Shown piece after piece: positions 19,521 to 28,129 of a DNA stretch of 64,000 bases. The notes beneath the pieces were generated by a model that saw only the letters and a list, made by a program, of their open reading frames with translations, ran no database searches and was not told the DNA's origin. The DNA is from CBDHFQ01 sp965262565. GTDB lineage: Bacteria > Bacteroidota > Bacteroidia > J057. A program made the position numbers and the translations under genes. Each line of letters begins with the position of its first letter. Positions within the stretch are counted from its first letter, which is position 1. Location of the stretch: positions 372,001 to 436,000 of the forward strand of contig CBDHFQ010000007.1 of the NCBI GenBank assembly GCA_965262565.1, given 5' to 3'.

Positions 19521-19814
19521 TATGGTCCATCGCCAGGACATTCTGCCAGGGTTTTGGGTTGGTATCATCTTAATACTATAATATTGGAGCCCTACAGGAT
19601 TAGCTAACATCAACGATATACCTGGCTTATGAATAGCCCTGAATGGGTAGAAATAAACTACATAAAGTATTTTCAAAGGAATTATCTCTATGAGTAGAAC
19701 AGCATAGCCTGTTCCTACAAGGATAACCACGTAAAAAAATAGCATAGAGCATTCCCAATAGGATAAACTCTATGAACAGAATAACACATATGAAATTTCC
19801 AGTTCGATTATGCC
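19521..19814. repeat. Gene-free spacer with degenerate short repeats
   Basis: The spacer contains several imperfect copies of a unit like AGGATAAACTCTATGAACAGA. Copies start near 19677 (AGGAATTATCTCTATGAGTAG) and 19760 (AGGATAAACTCTATGAACAG), with shorter relatives led by CCTACAGGATTA near 19591 and CCTACAAGGATAA near 19714. They look like a decaying intergenic repeat element rather than coding DNA. The minus-strand open frame here has no start context or recognisable domain. Function unknown. Confidence 0.4.
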
Positions 19815-20135
19815 ATGAGCCTACTTGAAAACATTCCTTTCCTTACCGGCCCATTCTTGCTATGTATCCAGGCTGACCATATCGGCGCATGTCAATTAAT
19901 GATCCCTGTATATGAGGATGTGCAAGTGGACTATAAGGACCGAATCTATTTTTTGCTGGTAGAGGAAAAAAATAATCCTGAATTAATCCAGCATTATCGA
20001 ATCAATAGGTATCCAACCATGCTCATGTTCTATGACGGAGAATTGAAAGACAGCATTCAAGGACTAATCAATCGAACAGAACTCTATAAAAGAATTGATC
20101 AATTATTATCTCATCAAATACAATCTAACAAGTAA
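19815..20135 (+). CDS. Thioredoxin-fold protein lacking the CxxC pair
   Basis: This 106-residue protein follows the thioredoxin fold: a central strand PFLLCIQADHIGACQLMIPV aligns with the usual strand-WCGPCK-helix segment, and RYPTMLMFYDG supplies the cis-Pro strand and following hairpin. The active site reads IGAC, so the first (nucleophilic) Cys is missing and only the resolving Cys is kept. It therefore cannot act as a dithiol oxidoreductase; a binding or monothiol role is more likely. There is no signal peptide, so it is cytoplasmic. It lies 8 bp before the SDR gene and is almost certainly co-transcribed with it. Confidence 0.75.
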   Translation: MSLLENIPFLTGPFLLCIQADHIGACQLMIPVYEDVQVDYKDRIYFLLVEEKNNPELIQHYRINRYPTMLMFYDGELKDSIQGLINRTELYKRIDQLLSHQIQSNK

Positions 20136-20143
20136 CTATTAAC

Positions 20144-20965
20144 ATGTATCAAAAAGCTAATCACAGACTTTCTAATCAAACTTGCATCGTCACCGGAGCG
20201 AATTCCGGCATAGGAAAAGATGTTGCCCTGGCGATGGGGAAGGAAGGGGCGAATGTAATCGTTAATTATATCAGCCAACCAGAAGTAGCGCAGGAAGTGG
20301 CAAACGAAATCGAACATAATGGTACAGGGGCAAAAGCGATCGCCATTAAAGCAGATGTGAGTAAGGAAGATCAGGTTCAGGAGATGTTCCAACAGGCCAT
20401 AGCTACGTTTGGAACAGTAGATATTTTAGTAGCGAATGCGGGACTCCAAAGAGACGCACATTTCCACGAGATGACTATGGATCAGTGGAACCTGGTAATA
20501 GACGTAAACCTGACAGGCCAATTCCTTTGTGCCAGAGAAGCAGTGCGAGAATTCCTGAGGAGAGGGCATCGTCCCGATGTTTCTTGTGCATTGGGAAAGG
20601 TCATTCATATGAGTTCTGTGCACGAAATTATTCCCTGGGCAGGGCATGCTAATTATGCAGCTTCCAAGGGAGCTATCGTAATGTTAATGCAATCACTAGC
20701 ACAAGAATATGGTCCTCAAAAGATTCGATTTAACAGCATTGCCCCAGGAGCTATCCAAACACCTATCAATCGCGATGCATGGGAAACTGATAAAGCCCTT
20801 AATTCTCTTATGACATTGATCCCATATAAAAGAATAGGACAGCCATCTGACATCGGAGCTGCTGCTGTTTGGCTTGCTTCGGATGAATCCGATTATATTA
20901 CCGGAACTACCCTATTTGTCGATGGAGGAATGACTTGTTATCCTGGATTTACAACTAACGGTTAA
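20144..20965 (+). CDS. SDR-family oxidoreductase, glucose 1-dehydrogenase-like
   Basis: A classical short-chain dehydrogenase of 273 residues: cofactor motif TGANSGIG (18-25), NAG at 98-100, catalytic Ser near 157-158, Y171 and K175 (YAASK), and a C-terminal ITGTTLFVDGGMT. The family pattern (MSSVHEIIPWAGHANYAASK, APGAIQTPIN) is that of bacterial glucose 1-dehydrogenases that oxidise glucose to gluconolactone with NAD(P). The exact substrate cannot be proved from sequence. It is 8 bp after the thioredoxin-like gene and 25 bp before the glucosidase, consistent with an operon in which released glucose is oxidised. Confidence 0.88.
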   Translation: MYQKANHRLSNQTCIVTGANSGIGKDVALAMGKEGANVIVNYISQPEVAQEVANEIEHNGTGAKAIAIKADVSKEDQVQEMFQQAIATFGTVDILVANAGLQRDAHFHEMTMDQWNLVIDVNLTGQFLCAREAVREFLRRGHRPDVSCALGKVIHMSSVHEIIPWAGHANYAASKGAIVMLMQSLAQEYGPQKIRFNSIAPGAIQTPINRDAWETDKALNSLMTLIPYKRIGQPSDIGAAAVWLASDESDYITGTTLFVDGGMTCYPGFTTNG

Positions 20966-20990
20966 TTAACAGCTAAACTACAAGAAACTT

Positions 20991-23648
20991 ATGGCAACAT
21001 CCTCAAAAAATAAAGAACAGATCCGACTTAAAGATCATTATTCCAGAAAACAACATTGGCTTAAATGGGGTCCCTACCTGAGCGAACGACAATGGGGAAC
21101 CGTTAGAGAAGATTACAGTGACGGGGGAAGTGCATGGGATTTTTTCCCACATGACCATGCCAGATCCCGAGTGTATAGATGGGGAGAAGATGGTCTGGGA
21201 GGTATCTCTGATGAATATCAACGAATGTGTTTTGCCCTGGCCCTTTGGAACGGAAAAGATCCCATTCTCAAAGAACGCTTATTCGGTCTGACCGGAACCG
21301 AAGGAAATCATGGAGAAGACGTAAAGGAATTGTATTACTACCTCGACAATACCCCCACCCACTCCTACATGAAATTCCTCTATAAGTATCCTCAGGCAGC
21401 CTATCCCTATGATGATTTGGTTCACACCAACAGAAATCGTTCCCGACATGAGCCTGAATATGAGTTATTGGATACAGGGCTATTTAATGAGGGAAGGTAT
21501 TTCGATATAGTGGTAGAATATGCCAAAGCCGATACCGAAGATTTATGTATCAAAATTACCGTAGCCAATAGAGGGCCGGAAGCTTCGCATATTTCGGTAC
21601 TTCCTACCCTCTGGTTTAGAAATTTATGGGGAGTGGGTAAAATGCCTGAGAAACCTACACTTGGGAATCTGGAGACTTTTGGCACATACCAACGAATTAC
21701 GGCTAATCACCCTGAAACAGGATCTTACTATCTCTATTTTCAAACTCCTCAAAACGTTCTATTTACTGAAAATGAGACGAATTATGAGCGACTCTTTGGA
21801 ATGGAAAATGAACATCCTTATGTAAAGGATGCCTTCCATCAAGTCATCGTTGAGAACGATGAAAGTTTATTGGCAGAGAAACGTGATGGAACTAAATTCG
21901 CGGCTGTTTACCAACAAGAGATTCCCGCTGGCGGATCAATCAATTTCCAATTAAGATTGAGCATGGAAGCACTATCAGGAGATCCATTGGGAAAAGAGTT
22001 TGATAAAGCCTTCACTTCCAGAATCAAAGAAGCAGATGCTTTTTATAACACCCTCATCACAGAAGAAGCAAATGAAGATATGACGAACATTCAGCGTCAA
22101 GCATTTGCAGGCTTACTCTGGACCAAGCAATACTATAATATCGATATCCCCACCTGGTTAAATGGAGATCCAGGCCAACCAGCCCCTCCTGAAAGCCGGA
22201 AATATGGCAGAAATCACGAATGGCAATACCTGAACAACGAGGATATAATTTCTATGCCGGATAAATGGGAATATCCCTGGTATGCTGCCTGGGATTTAGC
22301 CTTCCATTGTGTTCCATTGGCCTTAGTAGATGCAGAATTTGCTAAACATCAGCTCATTCTGATTCTCCGAGAATGGTATATGGCGCCTAATGGTCAAATT
22401 CCTGCCTATGAGTGGGCCTTCAGCGATGTTAATCCTCCTGTTCAAGCCTGGGCCGCATTGAAAGTCTACGAAATAGATAAACAACAAAACGGAAAAGGAG
22501 ATATCACCTTCCTTAAACGAGTGTTACAAAAATTAATGTTGAACTTTACCTGGTGGGTCAACAGAAAAGACTCTAAAGGGAACAACATCTTCGAAGGAGG
22601 TTTCTTAGGATTGGATAATATAGGGGTTTTCGATCGTTCTAACCAATTACCCGGAGGAGGAACCCTGGAACAAGCTGACGGGACGAGTTGGATGGCTATG
22701 TACTCTCTCAACTTACTACAAATGGCCCTCGAAATTTCCCAGGAAGATCCTTCTTTCGAGGATATTGCCACTAAATTCTTTGAGCATTTTGTCTATATCG
22801 CAGAAACGCTAAATAAAATGGGCGATGACTGGACCAGTTTATGGGATGAGGAAGATGGATTTTACTACGATGTACTCCGACTTCCGGGAGAGCACTATGT
22901 TCCCATTAAAGTTCGCTCTTTAGTAGGATTAACCCCACTTTTTGCTACCATGATCCTTCCTAAAAACATACAGGATAAATTACCCGATTTTATGGGCCGC
23001 CTCGAATGGTTTTGGGACAATTATATCGATAAAAATCCCTACAAAGTCATTGATCGTGAACATCATGAAGAAAGTATTCTCCTCTCTATGGTTTCTCATA
23101 AACGATTAAAAAAATTGTTGACAGCGATGTTGGACGAAGCTGAATTCCTGGCTCCAGGAGGCATTCGTTCTGTGTCTCGCTACCATGGAGAGCATTATTA
23201 TTCGGTCAATATACAGGGCGTAGATTATGGCATTACTTATGAGCCTGGAGAATCTACCACAGGGCTATTTGGAGGAAATTCGAATTGGAGAGGCCCCATC
23301 TGGATGCCGATGAATTATTTGCTTATCGAATCACTCAGAAAATTCCACGATTTCTTTGGGGCTGAGTTCCAAATGGAATATCCTACGGGTTCAGGCAAGC
23401 AAAAAGATTTGGGAGAAGTAGCTGATGCCCTTTCCGAAAGATTGATTAGTATATTTCAGGTCAATGAGGATGGCTCCAGACCTGTCAATGGGGCAACTGA
23501 GATCTACCAGCAAGATCCACATTTCCAAAATCTCGTCCTATTTTACGAATACTTCCATGGAGATAATTCCAGAGGCGTAGGCGCCAGTCATCAAACAGGT
23601 TGGACCGGAGTAGTAGCAGAACTCATACACAGAAAATATAAAATCTAA
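20991..23648 (+). CDS. GH63-type glucosidase (MGH1-like (alpha/alpha)6 barrel)
   Basis: This 885-residue protein has no signal peptide. The N-terminal region (WGPYLSERQWGTVREDYS, then GISDEYQRMCFALALWNGKD) and the catalytic barrel (WEYPWYAAWDLAFHCVPLAL, PAYEWAFSDVNPPVQAWAA, NSNWRGPIWMPMNYLLIES) match bacterial glucosidases of the mannosyl-oligosaccharide glucosidase/GH63 group. Related GH63 enzymes hydrolyse alpha-glucosides or glucosylglycerate. The acid/base candidates are the Asp of AAWDLAF and a downstream Glu in the barrel, by family analogy. It is a cytoplasmic enzyme in an operon with an SDR before it and a debranching-type enzyme 25 bp after it, so a shared intracellular alpha-glucan or glucoside route is likely. 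Confidence 0.9.
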   Translation: MATSSKNKEQIRLKDHYSRKQHWLKWGPYLSERQWGTVREDYSDGGSAWDFFPHDHARSRVYRWGEDGLGGISDEYQRMCFALALWNGKDPILKERLFGLTGTEGNHGEDVKELYYYLDNTPTHSYMKFLYKYPQAAYPYDDLVHTNRNRSRHEPEYELLDTGLFNEGRYFDIVVEYAKADTEDLCIKITVANRGPEASHISVLPTLWFRNLWGVGKMPEKPTLGNLETFGTYQRITANHPETGSYYLYFQTPQNVLFTENETNYERLFGMENEHPYVKDAFHQVIVENDESLLAEKRDGTKFAAVYQQEIPAGGSINFQLRLSMEALSGDPLGKEFDKAFTSRIKEADAFYNTLITEEANEDMTNIQRQAFAGLLWTKQYYNIDIPTWLNGDPGQPAPPESRKYGRNHEWQYLNNEDIISMPDKWEYPWYAAWDLAFHCVPLALVDAEFAKHQLILILREWYMAPNGQIPAYEWAFSDVNPPVQAWAALKVYEIDKQQNGKGDITFLKRVLQKLMLNFTWWVNRKDSKGNNIFEGGFLGLDNIGVFDRSNQLPGGGTLEQADGTSWMAMYSLNLLQMALEISQEDPSFEDIATKFFEHFVYIAETLNKMGDDWTSLWDEEDGFYYDVLRLPGEHYVPIKVRSLVGLTPLFATMILPKNIQDKLPDFMGRLEWFWDNYIDKNPYKVIDREHHEESILLSMVSHKRLKKLLTAMLDEAEFLAPGGIRSVSRYHGEHYYSVNIQGVDYGITYEPGESTTGLFGGNSNWRGPIWMPMNYLLIESLRKFHDFFGAEFQMEYPTGSGKQKDLGEVADALSERLISIFQVNEDGSRPVNGATEIYQQDPHFQNLVLFYEYFHGDNSRGVGASHQTGWTGVVAELIHRKYKI

Positions 23649-23673
23649 CGTAAGCAATCGATAAAACAGAAAC

Positions 23674-25674
23674 ATGAATCGATCCCTCAATTTCCATCAC
23701 CCATCCCTCGAGGAAGTAAGCGATAAGGAATGGCTAGTAACCAATGGTATAGGTGGTTACGCTTCTTCCAGTATTTGCGGAATGAATACCCGTCGCTATC
23801 ATGGATTATTGGTAGCCTCCTTGAATCCGCCTACTCAAAGACAAATATTAGTGTCCCGTATAGAAGAAACCGTAGTGACAGCTGAAGGGAATTACGCATT
23901 GGCCACTAATCAATATCCAGGTGCTATTCATCCTACTGGCTACCAACACCTCTCTTCTTTTTCCCGTCATCCATTCCCTGAAATGACGTTCAGGTTCGAA
24001 GGATTAGAATTGAGGAAGACCGTGTTTATGCCACATGGTTCTAATTCAACCGTGGTTGAATATTACAATCCCAGTGATCGACCCATAGACATTCTTCTTC
24101 GGCCTCATTTCGTCGATAGGGATTACCACAGTCTATTTACACAGTTGGATGGATACGATTATTATATGGACAAGAGAGAGGATCACTTAAGATTCTATTC
24201 TCATTATGGTGCCACTCCATTATTTATCTCTTTCACTGAAGGGACATTTCATGAAGACAGAAACTGGCATGTTAATCTGGAGTACAAACAGGATTTTCAA
24301 CGGGGCCAGGATTTTTCGGAACACAGTTTCACTCCTGGATTCATTAAACATACCCTGGATGCTCAAAGTAGAATCTTTCTATTATTTACCATTGATGAGG
24401 AAATGCTTCAGGCGGCTCCTGCTTTCCTTTTTCAGGAAGAATTGAAAAGGCTCGAATCAACTTTATCCGAATCATATTCACATCCCTTTATCCGGGATTT
24501 GATAGTTACTGCGGACCAATTTCTCGTTCATCGCCGATCTTCTCAATCGAAAACTATTATCGCTGGTTATCATTGGTTCACCGATTGGGGAAGAGATACC
24601 ATGATTGCGATGCTGGGATTAACGATTGCTTTGGGTAAAAAGGAGGTTTCCAAGTCCATCCTGCAAACTTTTCTTTCCTATGCCGATCAGGGAATGGTTC
24701 CTAATCGCTTTCCAGACCAGGGAGAAGCACCCGAATATAACACGGTAGATGCTACCCTTTGGATATTTGTGGCGGCTTATCAATATGTTCAAAAATTTAA
24801 TGATTGGGAATTCATTCGAACCATTTTCCCTCAATTAGCAGAAATCATCGAGTTCCACATCCATGGAACGCGTTATCATATCCACGTCAATCAACATGGA
24901 TTTCTCTTTGCTGGAGGAAAAGATACTCAATTAACATGGATGGATGCGAGGGTGTGGGGCTTTACAGTAACGCCTAGATGGGGGTGTCCCATCGAAGTGA
25001 ATGCTTTGTGGTACAATGCCTTATGTAGCATCGAATTTTTCGCCCAACAACTGGGAGCTTCCAATGGCCCATCTTCTGTGCTAAAAGAAACTTTTGAGAG
25101 AAATTTCAAACAATATTTTCTCAATGAACAAGGCTATTTACATGATGTAATTGTTCCTGATGAATGGGCAGATGATTCCTTCAGACCCAACCAACTCTAT
25201 GCACTAAGTCTCCCCTTTCCATTGTTAAACAAAGCGGAAGGTCGAAAAATGTTGAAGCAAGTAAAAGAGAAATTGTTGACCCCTTATGGGTTGAGATCAC
25301 TATCCATGGATCATCCCGATTTTAAGCCTGTCTATTCTGGGAACCAATGGGATAGAGATACTTCCTATCATCAGGGAACCGTTTGGCCCTTTTTGTTAGG
25401 AGCGTACTATCAGTCCGTCTTCTATCTGGAAGGAAATAATGCCGCAGTGAGGAAGCAGGTAGAGGAAGAACTGGCTCCCCTGCTCCACCACTTTTACAAC
25501 GAAGGGTGTATTCATGGAATCGCAGAAATATTTGACGGAGCAGAGCCAAAGGAAGGTAAAGGGACAGTGAATCAGGCATGGTCCGTATCTTCCTTGATAT
25601 TTCTTATTCTTCAATATCAATTGTTTAACACCACTATCCAACATGATCAAAGCCTGGAAAAATCATTGGCCTGA
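23674..25674 (+). CDS. Glycogen-debranching-type amylo-alpha-1,6-glucosidase
   Basis: The 666-residue protein has an N-terminal beta domain (GGYASSSICGMNTRRYHGLL, the GDE_N signature) and a GH133-like (alpha/alpha)6 catalytic domain with TDWGRDTMIAMLGL, YNTVDATLWIF, TWMDARVWGFTVTPRWG and SYHQGTVWPFLLGAYYQS. It should remove alpha-1,6-linked glucose branches from glycogen-like glucans in the cytoplasm. No glycogen synthase or phosphorylase lies in the window. Its end overlaps the start of the MIP channel gene by 32 bp, so translation is probably coupled. Confidence 0.92.
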   Translation: MNRSLNFHHPSLEEVSDKEWLVTNGIGGYASSSICGMNTRRYHGLLVASLNPPTQRQILVSRIEETVVTAEGNYALATNQYPGAIHPTGYQHLSSFSRHPFPEMTFRFEGLELRKTVFMPHGSNSTVVEYYNPSDRPIDILLRPHFVDRDYHSLFTQLDGYDYYMDKREDHLRFYSHYGATPLFISFTEGTFHEDRNWHVNLEYKQDFQRGQDFSEHSFTPGFIKHTLDAQSRIFLLFTIDEEMLQAAPAFLFQEELKRLESTLSESYSHPFIRDLIVTADQFLVHRRSSQSKTIIAGYHWFTDWGRDTMIAMLGLTIALGKKEVSKSILQTFLSYADQGMVPNRFPDQGEAPEYNTVDATLWIFVAAYQYVQKFNDWEFIRTIFPQLAEIIEFHIHGTRYHIHVNQHGFLFAGGKDTQLTWMDARVWGFTVTPRWGCPIEVNALWYNALCSIEFFAQQLGASNGPSSVLKETFERNFKQYFLNEQGYLHDVIVPDEWADDSFRPNQLYALSLPFPLLNKAEGRKMLKQVKEKLLTPYGLRSLSMDHPDFKPVYSGNQWDRDTSYHQGTVWPFLLGAYYQSVFYLEGNNAAVRKQVEEELAPLLHHFYNEGCIHGIAEIFDGAEPKEGKGTVNQAWSVSSLIFLILQYQLFNTTIQHDQSLEKSLA

Positions 25675-26419
25675 GTATTTAATGGAAGCCTGGGGACTGG
25701 GAACATTTATGGTATCAGCAGTCGTTTTTACGATTCTGATAGAGCATCCCGATCTTGGTATCAGACCTTTGTTAGAATCTCAACCTTTCCTTCGAAGAGC
25801 GTTAATTGGATTGGCGATGGGATTAACCGCTATCGGAATTATATATTCTCCCTGGGGAAAAAAATCTGGGGCTCATCTCAATCCGGCAGTAACCCTTTCC
25901 TTCTTGAGATTGGGAAAAATCAGTAAAGAGAATGCCGTCTTTTATATGTTGTTCCAATTTATCGGGGGATATGTGGGTGTTCTATTGTTCCAATTAATCC
26001 TCCACTCCTATACCAGCAGCCCTTATGTAAATTATGCAGTAACGGTTCCTGGAAGTTGGGGAATTATAGGTGCTTTTGGACTGGAGATGTTGCTCTCATT
26101 TCTATTATTTTACACAGTTGTTTGGTCCAGTAATTCTCCCAAAGTGGCTCCCTATACGGGGGTACTGGCAGGAGTGTGGCTACTCATCTTTATCGCTTTT
26201 GAGGCTCCTTATTCCGGAATGAGCATTAATCCAGCAAGGACGGTAGCTTCTGCTCTCCCAGCTAATGTCTGGACGGCTGTTTGGATTTATTTTATAGCAC
26301 CTCCTTTAGGAATGCTACTGGCAGTGGAAGTGTATAGACGCTTCCATCACGATGAAAAGAAACCCTTGAAATGTCATTTATCGGGAAAGAAACACCATTG
26401 TCAAACGTATATTGAATAA
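25643..26419 (+). CDS. MIP/aquaporin-family channel
   Basis: The 258-residue protein has six predicted membrane helices and both half-helix signatures of the major intrinsic protein family: HLNPAVT near residue 78 and SINPART near residue 196. It forms a pore for water or small polyols; without modelling the selectivity filter I cannot choose between aquaporin and glycerol facilitator. It overlaps the debranching-enzyme gene by 32 bp and is followed 27 bp later by an SDR. This suggests that a small neutral solute such as glycerol, or osmotic water flux, belongs with the carbohydrate block. The C-terminus is His/Lys-rich. Confidence 0.92.
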   Translation: MIKAWKNHWPEYLMEAWGLGTFMVSAVVFTILIEHPDLGIRPLLESQPFLRRALIGLAMGLTAIGIIYSPWGKKSGAHLNPAVTLSFLRLGKISKENAVFYMLFQFIGGYVGVLLFQLILHSYTSSPYVNYAVTVPGSWGIIGAFGLEMLLSFLLFYTVVWSSNSPKVAPYTGVLAGVWLLIFIAFEAPYSGMSINPARTVASALPANVWTAVWIYFIAPPLGMLLAVEVYRRFHHDEKKPLKCHLSGKKHHCQTYIE

Positions 26420-26446
26420 TTAATTCATACACTCACGCATTCTGTC

Positions 26447-27139
26447 ATGAATAATCAAATCACCATCATTACTGGAGCAGCAGGGAATTTAGGCAGAGCT
26501 GTTAGTAAACAGCTGGTGGAAATGGGTTGCCACTTAAACGTAACCTTAAGTCCCAGAGATGATCCTCATTTTATAACGGCTCCAAATTTAGAAAGCCAGG
26601 TAGTGAATCTGACCAATGAAGAAGAAACTCGAGCATATGTGGAAGGGGTCGCTGCTAAACATGGACGAATAGATTTAGCGGTATTAATTGTAGGCGGATT
26701 CACTCAGGGAAATTTACTTGAAGTAAGTTCGGCCGACATTGAAAAAATGATCACTCTGAACTTTAGCACAGCTTTTTATGTAATCAAGCCCTTATTAGCC
26801 ATCATGAAGAAGCAAGAATCGGGACAAATCATATTGATTGGCGCCAGACCCGGCCTCGATCCTAAAGAAGGAAAGGAATTTGTTGCCTACGGCTTATCTA
26901 AATCTATGTTGAGCTATCTATCTGAAGTGATTAATGCCACTTTTGCAGGGACAGCCATATCCTCGACCGTCATTGCTCCGAGTACCATAGATACTCCTGG
27001 TGCCAGAAAAGCGATGCCAGAGGCGGATTTCTCAACATGGGTCAAACCTGAAGATATCGCCCAAACTATCGCATTTGTCAATTCTAAAGCAGGCAAGCAA
27101 CTAAGGCATTCTACTTTACAGATGTACAATAGGTCATAG
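26447..27139 (+). CDS. SDR-family NAD(P)-binding protein
   Basis: A 230-residue short-chain dehydrogenase-like protein with cofactor motif TGAAGNLG (9-16) and YGLSK (Y148, K152). The usual catalytic Ser is not visible: the strand reads ILIGARPGLDP where SS is expected, with Ala133 at the likely position. It may have an altered activity or be a binding protein. It belongs to the same operon as the MIP channel (27-bp gap). Substrate unknown. Confidence 0.82.
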   Translation: MNNQITIITGAAGNLGRAVSKQLVEMGCHLNVTLSPRDDPHFITAPNLESQVVNLTNEEETRAYVEGVAAKHGRIDLAVLIVGGFTQGNLLEVSSADIEKMITLNFSTAFYVIKPLLAIMKKQESGQIILIGARPGLDPKEGKEFVAYGLSKSMLSYLSEVINATFAGTAISSTVIAPSTIDTPGARKAMPEADFSTWVKPEDIAQTIAFVNSKAGKQLRHSTLQMYNRS

Positions 27140-27351
27140 TATTTCTTATCATAGATTAAGTTGAAACAAGAGATTAATTGATAATATACGTTGAACCTAT
27201 CTTATGAATGTAGGTACAATGTATATTCTGGTGAATGTAATCGAATATTTAGTACCAAGAAGAACAGAGGAGGTAAGATGGGATCTTTCTTGTCCTTCGG
27301 TTGCTTTTCGCCAATTAAATGCACCAACCATTTATATAAATTTCAAAAAAA

Positions 27352-28098
27352 ATGAATCAACTACATATTCCACACTTTCAAGGCGAAGTTCCTCGCTTAA
27401 CCACAGAACAAATGATAGAAGTAGATCGACTCATGATCGAAGATTATCAGATTGAGCTGATCCAAATGATGGAAAACGCAGGACGAGGATTAGCACTAGT
27501 CGCTAACAGTCGATTTTTGCAGGACCATCAAGCAGACCTTCCTGTGATTATTCTCGCAGGAACAGGAGGAAATGGAGGAGGTGCCCTGGTATGTGCGAGA
27601 AGATTAGCAGCCTGGGGATTTCCTGTACAGGTGTACATTACTGATGCATCTAACATGACGCCTATTCCTCAGCATCAATTAGAGATTCTCAACAATATGA
27701 AGATCTCCATCGGTGCGGCAGAAGATCTAACATCTGTGGGAGAGGCGGCACTGATTATAGATGGAATAATAGGCTATAGTTTATCTGGAAATCCATTTGG
27801 TGCAGCGAAGGAGATGATCGAATGGGCCAATGCGCAAAATGCTCCTACCCTGGCCTTAGATACACCTTCGGGAATTGATTTGACGCATGGAACCATTTAT
27901 GAGCCAGCAATAAGAGCTGAAGCGACACTGACCCTGGCTTTACCTAAAGAAGGCTTATTTGATAAATCTGTGATTCCGTTAAGAGGCTCTCTTTTTTTAG
28001 GTGATATTAGTGTGCCACCTACTTTGTATGCTGAACCTAGCCTACATTTACAGGTAGCAGCCATATTCAAAGAGGCAGACATTGTTCAATTGGCCTAA
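27352..28098 (+). CDS. NAD(P)H-hydrate epimerase-like protein (YjeF_N domain only)
   Basis: The 248-residue protein corresponds to the YjeF N-terminal domain: LTTEQMIEVDRLMIEDYQI, MMENAGRGLA, the loop GTGGNGGGALVCARRL and LALDTPSGIDL. This domain epimerises damaged NADHX/NADPHX. The glycine loop is non-canonical (the usual NNGGDG reads GNGGGA, losing Asp). The C-terminal dehydratase domain, often fused in bacteria, is absent. The ATG at 27352 is preceded by an AT-rich leader. The protein could be a repair enzyme or a divergent member with another substrate. It sits after a 212-bp gap at the end of the carbohydrate/redox block. Confidence 0.78.
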   Translation: MNQLHIPHFQGEVPRLTTEQMIEVDRLMIEDYQIELIQMMENAGRGLALVANSRFLQDHQADLPVIILAGTGGNGGGALVCARRLAAWGFPVQVYITDASNMTPIPQHQLEILNNMKISIGAAEDLTSVGEAALIIDGIIGYSLSGNPFGAAKEMIEWANAQNAPTLALDTPSGIDLTHGTIYEPAIRAEATLTLALPKEGLFDKSVIPLRGSLFLGDISVPPTLYAEPSLHLQVAAIFKEADIVQLA

Positions 28099-28129
28099 CA
28101 ACATTATCAATACTAAACTAACTAATGAC

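Noticed and set aside
19488..19745. 85-codon minus-strand open frame
   Set aside because: It runs through the degenerate repeat spacer and into the end of the GMC gene, and shows no domain or start context.
27204..27455. 83-codon plus-strand open frame before the epimerase-like gene
   Set aside because: It overlaps the start of the epimerase-like gene in another frame and has low-complexity Arg/Ser-rich sequence typical of a shadow frame.
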